A stretch of 64,000 nucleotides of DNA from contig NZ_JAPIVS010000006.1 in the NCBI RefSeq assembly GCF_026239695.1, positions 1 through 64,000 of the forward strand. Reading direction: 5' to 3'. The notes under the pieces were generated by a model that was not told the DNA's origin, ran no database searches, and saw nothing but the letters and a program-made list of their open reading frames with translations. Below are positions 60,105 to 64,000 of the stretch, one piece after another. Within the stretch, counting starts at the first letter, position 1; each line of letters opens with the position of its first letter. The translations under genes and the position numbers were made by a program. Origin of the DNA: Pedobacter sp. MC2016-15. GTDB lineage: Bacteria > Bacteroidota > Bacteroidia > Sphingobacteriales > Sphingobacteriaceae.

Positions 60105-61475
60105 TTACTTATTCCTAAAAACAATATCCAGCGCTTCAAGGATCGCCCTTTTCGCTTTCTCCAGTTCAATCTTGCTGTGTGCAGCAGAAACAAATCCTAC
60201 TTCGTATCCTGAAGGACCCAGGTATATTCCCCTGTTCAGTAACTCGCGGTGCATCACTTTAAATTTCTCCATGCTTGCAGGATCAATATCTTCGGCACAC
60301 TGGATTTTATCTTTATCTGTAAACGCAAACCAGAAGATTGATCCGATGTTAAACACCTTAAATTTGTAATTCCTTGCCGTAGCAAAACGTTGAATGCTCT
60401 CTACAAATTCTGCCGCTTTATTGTTCAGCTCCTTATAGAAACCTGAACGCAGTAGTTCCGTCAGCTGGGCAATACCAGCAGCCATAGCTACAGGATTACC
60501 AGACAATGTACCAGCCTGGTAAACACCACCATCAGGAGAAATATGTCCCATGATTTCAGCAGAAGCACCATACATACCTACGGGTAAACCGCCGCCAAGG
60601 ATCTTTCCGTAAGTCACGATGTCAGGTTTAGCTCCGTAATAACCTGCAGCACCTTCAAACCCGAGTCTGAAACCGGTAATCACCTCATCAAAGATCAGCA
60701 GGGTACCGTTTTCTTTACAGATCTGTTGCAGGAACTCAATATATTCAGGATCCTGCATCAGCAGACCATTATTTGCAGGTACCCCTTCAATGATTACTGC
60801 AGCAATCTGATCTTTAAATTGTCCGAATGCCTGCGTAAGCGCTTCCCTGTCATTCAAAGGAACAACAATAGTTTCCTCTGCGAAAGATTTTGGAACACCA
60901 AGGGATGATGTTTCTCCGAAAGTAACTAAGCCAGAGCCGGCTTTCACCAGCAGCGAGTCACTGTGTCCATGGTAGCAACCTTCAAATTTCAGGATCTTAT
61001 CGCGACGGGTATAACCCCTGGCCAAACGGATCGCAGACATTACCGCCTCTGTACCAGAACTGGTGAAGCGGATTTTTTCAACGTGTTTATTATTTTTAAT
61101 GATGATTTCGGCCAGTTCATTTTCCAGTGCTGTTGGTGCACCGAAACTCATGCCGTTCTGCATCACTTCAGTAACTTTTTCTCTTACCTTCTGAGGATTA
61201 TGCCCCAGGATCAAGGGGCCCCAGCTACCACAGAAATCAATAAATTGGTTTCCATCGGCATCCCACACAAAACAGCCATCACCTTTCTGAATAAATAATG
61301 GTGTTCCGTATACAGATTTAAAAGCCCTTACCGGAGAGTTCACTCCGCCAGGGAAATATGTTTTTGCCTTTTCGTAAAGCTCTGCTGATTTTTCTCTTGA
61401 GATATCCGGCTTGCTTCCCGGGTTTACCGGCTCTTCTTCATTACCGGAGAACATTTTTTTTAACGACTCTAACAT
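60105..61475 (-). CDS. hemL: Glutamate-1-semialdehyde 2,1-aminomutase
   Basis: A 456-residue PLP enzyme making 5-aminolevulinate from glutamate-1-semialdehyde. A 25-residue polar N-terminal extension precedes the start of homology (SREKSAELYEKAKTYFPGGV). Motifs: NQFIDFCGSWGPLILGHNPQ, LIFDEVITGFRLGFEGAAGY and PLP-lysine in DIVTYGKILGGGLPVGMYGA at about 283. The C5 heme route is therefore used; the partner hemA is not in this window. It follows hemB by 1 bp. Confidence 0.96.
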   Translation of the reverse strand: MLESLKKMFSGNEEEPVNPGSKPDISREKSAELYEKAKTYFPGGVNSPVRAFKSVYGTPLFIQKGDGCFVWDADGNQFIDFCGSWGPLILGHNPQKVREKVTEVMQNGMSFGAPTALENELAEIIIKNNKHVEKIRFTSSGTEAVMSAIRLARGYTRRDKILKFEGCYHGHSDSLLVKAGSGLVTFGETSSLGVPKSFAEETIVVPLNDREALTQAFGQFKDQIAAVIIEGVPANNGLLMQDPEYIEFLQQICKENGTLLIFDEVITGFRLGFEGAAGYYGAKPDIVTYGKILGGGLPVGMYGASAEIMGHISPDGGVYQAGTLSGNPVAMAAGIAQLTELLRSGFYKELNNKAAEFVESIQRFATARNYKFKVFNIGSIFWFAFTDKDKIQCAEDIDPASMEKFKVMHRELLNRGIYLGPSGYEVGFVSAAHSKIELEKAKRAILEALDIVFRNK

Positions 61476-61476
61476 A

Positions 61477-62445
61477 TTAAATCCAGTTGTTTTCTACCAT
61501 ATCCCTGATATGATAAGTTGTAATAATACTTGCTCCTGCACGTGCAAAGGCATACATTGTTTCCATGACCACCTTCTGCTCATCAATCCAGCCTCTTTCT
61601 GCAGCTGCTTTCACCATGGCATACTCGCCGGAAACATTATAGCAGGCGATTGGCAAATTAGCATGCTGTTTCAGGTTATGCATGATATCAAGATAGGCCA
61701 GTGCCGGCTTAACCATCAATACATCTGCGCCCTGGTTTTCATCCAGCAAGGCTTCCCGCAGCGCTTCATTTGGATTTCTGAAGTCCATCTGGTAAGCTTT
61801 CCTGTCGCCTTTGCTTGGAGCGCAATCTGCCGCCTCCCTGAAAGGGCCGTAATAAGCAGAAGCAAATTTAGTAGCGTGCGACATGATCGCTGTATTTACA
61901 TATTTATTCTGATCCAGCAACTCCCTAATTGCGGCGATACGGCCATCCATCATATCTGATGGCGCCAGCATATCCGCTCCGGCCTGTGCATGCGCGAGAC
62001 CCATCTTTGCAATCAGCTCCACGGTTTCATCATTCTGCACATAATCATCTTTAATTATACCACAATGACCATGTGTAGTATAAGAGCAAACACATACGTC
62101 TGTAACAACGTATAAGTCGTCACCAAATTGTTTTTTTAGCTCACGAACCGCTGAAGGAACAATGGAATGATCGTGGTAAGCACTATGAGCATCCTCACTT
62201 TTTTCATCACCTACACCAAACAGCATGATCTTATTTACACCCAGTTCCAGACCTTTCTCCACATCAGTGATCAGGGTATCCTGCGAAAAATGATTTACGC
62301 CGGGCATTGCATCAATTGCATGTTTTACTCCTGTTCCGGGAACAATGAAGTAAGGATACATGAACATGTCTTTTGACAGCCTGGTTTCGGCCATCATTTC
62401 TCTGACTACTGGGTTTTTTCTTAATCTACGCGGACGGTGCAACAT
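61477..62445 (-). CDS. hemB: Delta-aminolevulinic acid dehydratase
   Basis: A 322-residue porphobilinogen synthase. The zinc-type metal site is seen: VTDVCVCSYTTHGHCGIIKD, three Cys in CVC...C. The Schiff-base lysines are in MSHATKFASAYYGPFREA and GADVLMVKPALAYLDIM. ATG 62445 is chosen over TTG 62451. It lies 24 bp after hemCD and 1 bp before hemL, so the three are co-transcribed. Confidence 0.96.
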   Translation of the reverse strand: MLHRPRRLRKNPVVREMMAETRLSKDMFMYPYFIVPGTGVKHAIDAMPGVNHFSQDTLITDVEKGLELGVNKIMLFGVGDEKSEDAHSAYHDHSIVPSAVRELKKQFGDDLYVVTDVCVCSYTTHGHCGIIKDDYVQNDETVELIAKMGLAHAQAGADMLAPSDMMDGRIAAIRELLDQNKYVNTAIMSHATKFASAYYGPFREAADCAPSKGDRKAYQMDFRNPNEALREALLDENQGADVLMVKPALAYLDIMHNLKQHANLPIACYNVSGEYAMVKAAAERGWIDEQKVVMETMYAFARAGASIITTYHIRDMVENNWI

Positions 62446-62469
62446 AATCAACCTCTCTTTTCTTGTTAT

Positions 62470-64000
62470 TTATTTTATATCAATTCCGAAGACAGCTTCA
62501 GCCAGACCAATTTCGTCAGGAGAATACGGAAGGGCGTATTGCACACCCATTTCGTCGAACTTCTTTCCTGTAGAATTTCCGATTGCAATTACCTTTTGTC
62601 CCGGCTCCAGCAGATTATCTACGAAGTAAGCTTCTACATTGGAAGGACTGGTAAAGATCAGGATATCAGCATGTGTCTGATCGATATCTTCTTCAATTAC
62701 AGTTTCATAAATTGGCAGATCAACAACTTTAGTATCTGCGGTAAGTGATTTCTGGATCGTTTGCAGTGAGTCCTGCGCACGTGGGAATAACACAGTTTTT
62801 CCTGTTACCAGAGTAGCAAACTCTTCGGCAACTTCAGGAATATCACCAGTTTCACCAACAAAATCAGCCAGGTGTCCAAATTTACGCAGCGCATCTTCAG
62901 AGCCTCTGCCAACAACACCAAATTTCACATGTTTAGGTAATGCCGGCTTCAGGTTAAAGAAGTACTCTACACCATTTCGGCTGCTGAAGAAGATCCAGTC
63001 AATATGCTTAAGGTAAAAAGGATCCAGCTTGTTTACGATAGGAAACGTACGGATCAGCGAACGACCCTCAATTTCAATATCATGTTTTTCCAAAGCACGT
63101 CTGAAATAGCTGTGTTCACCTATTTCACGTGAGATAAAAACTTTGGCAGGCAATTTTCTGTCCTTATCAAATTTCTTTACAATCTTTTCTGCAAGTCCTT
63201 CCAGGCTCTCTACCCTTAAGAACAAGCGGTCCGGGAAATCATCACCAGAATCTGCTTTTGAAGTCCAGATCTCAAACTGGTCATCTTCTTTTCTGCAATA
63301 ACAGCCAAGAGGCATATGGCAACCACCTTCAAAAAGGTTCAGCACCTTACGCTCTACAGCGATTGAGGCTTCTACATCAGCATCATTGATCTTCTGCAGC
63401 AGCTCGTACAGTTCCTGATCATTTTCCCTGATCTGGATGGCCAGAACACCCTGTGCAGGTGCAGGAACCAGTTCTGTAGGATCAATTACCTCCATATGAA
63501 ATTCACTAAGATCCAGGTTCAGGCGGGCTACACCTGCTTTTGCGATCATGATCGCATCATAATTCTCGTCCCTCAGTTTCTGGATGCGTGTATTGATATT
63601 TCCACGCAGATCCTCAATATTCAGGTCAGTACGCATCGCCAACAACTGCGCTTTACGTCTGTTGGAGGATGTACCTACCTGTGCACCCGTTTTTAACGAA
63701 AGTTTTTGGGTAACATCAACACAGTCCTTTAAGATCAGCAGCAATTCCGAAGGGTCTTCACGCTCAGATACTGCAGCGATGATTAATCCTGCAGGATGAA
63801 GAGTTGGTAAATCTTTATGAGAGTGCACAGCAATATCGATCGAACCATCAAGCAAGCCTTCTTCCAGCTCCTTGGTAAAAAAGCCTTTTCCCTCCAGCTT
63901 GTCCAGCCTTAGGTTCAGAATTTTATCACCTTGTGTTTTAATGATTTTTAGTTCAGATTCAACGCCGATTTCAGCGAGTTTGTCTTTTGTGAAATTTGCC
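62470..64000 (-). CDS. Hydroxymethylbilane synthase / uroporphyrinogen-III synthase fusion, 5' end missing
   Basis: Partial at the right edge: the frame stays open to base 64000, where it reads ANFTKDKLAEIGVESELK. The visible 509 residues begin in porphobilinogen deaminase domain 1 (VHSHKDLPTLHPAGLIIAAV, then LRGNINTRIQKLRDENYDAI). The dipyrromethane-attachment Cys lies in FEGGCHMPLGCYCRKEDDQF. About 245 residues after it form a HemD domain: VFISREIGEHSYFRRALEKH, FFSSRNGVEYFFNLKPALPK and ILIFTSPSNVEAYFVDNLLE. So HemC and HemD are one chain here (commonly called hemCD). Next gene is hemB. Confidence 0.93.
   Translation of the reverse strand, partial: ANFTKDKLAEIGVESELKIIKTQGDKILNLRLDKLEGKGFFTKELEEGLLDGSIDIAVHSHKDLPTLHPAGLIIAAVSEREDPSELLLILKDCVDVTQKLSLKTGAQVGTSSNRRKAQLLAMRTDLNIEDLRGNINTRIQKLRDENYDAIMIAKAGVARLNLDLSEFHMEVIDPTELVPAPAQGVLAIQIRENDQELYELLQKINDADVEASIAVERKVLNLFEGGCHMPLGCYCRKEDDQFEIWTSKADSGDDFPDRLFLRVESLEGLAEKIVKKFDKDRKLPAKVFISREIGEHSYFRRALEKHDIEIEGRSLIRTFPIVNKLDPFYLKHIDWIFFSSRNGVEYFFNLKPALPKHVKFGVVGRGSEDALRKFGHLADFVGETGDIPEVAEEFATLVTGKTVLFPRAQDSLQTIQKSLTADTKVVDLPIYETVIEEDIDQTHADILIFTSPSNVEAYFVDNLLEPGQKVIAIGNSTGKKFDEMGVQYALPYSPDEIGLAEAVFGIDIK

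Noticed and set aside
60071..60193. Longer start for the sensor kinase
   Set aside because: It would overlap hemL by 89 bp on the same strand, and the extra residues are the shadow of hemL coding.
1..64000. CRISPR array, insertion sequence, prophage or defence island
   Set aside because: No direct repeats with unique spacers, no transposase or integrase motifs and no phage structural genes were found. The only repeat array (44-225) has no spacers. The XRE-S24 regulator alone is not evidence for a prophage.

Overview
The window looks like chromosomal core sequence from a Bacteroidota bacterium of the Sphingobacteriaceae type, Pedobacter being the closest match in my memory. The reasons are the gene repertoire (split atpDC, class II long IlvC, HemJ, DUF2807 proteins, LytTR and ECF regulators), AT-rich spacers, and repeated -7 elements of the form TAnnTTTG, the primary-sigma signature of this phylum. 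No rRNA, phage, insertion sequence or CRISPR array was seen. One tRNA, tRNA-Arg(ACG), is present.

Layout. 1-3.4 kb: an 11-bp tandem-repeat pair in inverted orientation, a PAS protein with a histidine-kinase phosphoacceptor helix but no ATPase domain, a CoA-binding protein and a COG2509 flavoprotein. 3.5-6.3 kb: a lemA-TPM-TPM-unknown-NUDIX cluster facing dnaA (6.4-7.8 kb). 8-10 kb: a stand-alone methylmalonyl-CoA mutase catalytic subunit and a membrane-anchored unknown. 10-12 kb: an A-type Fe-S protein and a MacB-like permease. 12-17 kb: a nucleotide-sugar operon (ugd, UDP-xylose synthase, galE, unknown, rfbB), then waaA. 18-25 kb: hemH, ispH, a degenerate GT2-like protein, a PRPP-loop protein, two tandem DUF2807 proteins and rlmD. 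25-34 kb: a possible frameshifted small gene, tetR, a Rieske-like lipoprotein, pheS, kbl, an orphan XRE-S24 repressor, a LytTR regulator, a small membrane protein, obg, adk, tRNA-Arg and an RmlD-like reductase. 34-36 kb: atpD-atpC.

36.4-50.6 kb holds the main feature: one 14-kb operon with all the branched-chain amino acid genes (ilvE-ilvD-ilvB-ilvN-ilvC-leuC-leuD-[ABC protein]-leuB-leuA-ilvA). A leader supports ribosome-mediated attenuation: a 27-codon leader peptide in which 11 residues are Ile, Leu or Val, followed by a 2:3 / 3:4 alternative pairing in which the last leader codons carry a copy of the terminator's 3' arm. Together these enzymes take threonine and pyruvate to isoleucine, valine and leucine, and the leader would sense charging of the tRNAs for those products.

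50.6-55.1 kb: a JmjC-type cupin, a lipoprotein, an orphan import-type ABC ATPase and an ECF sigma / putative anti-sigma / putative outer-membrane trio. 55.2-64 kb: a heme cluster reading leftwards (hemCD fusion, hemB, hemL, histidine kinase, response regulator, TPR-like membrane protein, hemE, hemJ, putative outer-membrane protein). With hemH at 18.2 kb, most steps from glutamate-1-semialdehyde to heme are present. hemA is not seen, and hemCD runs off the right edge.

All calls come from reading the sequence and from family knowledge; no database search was possible.
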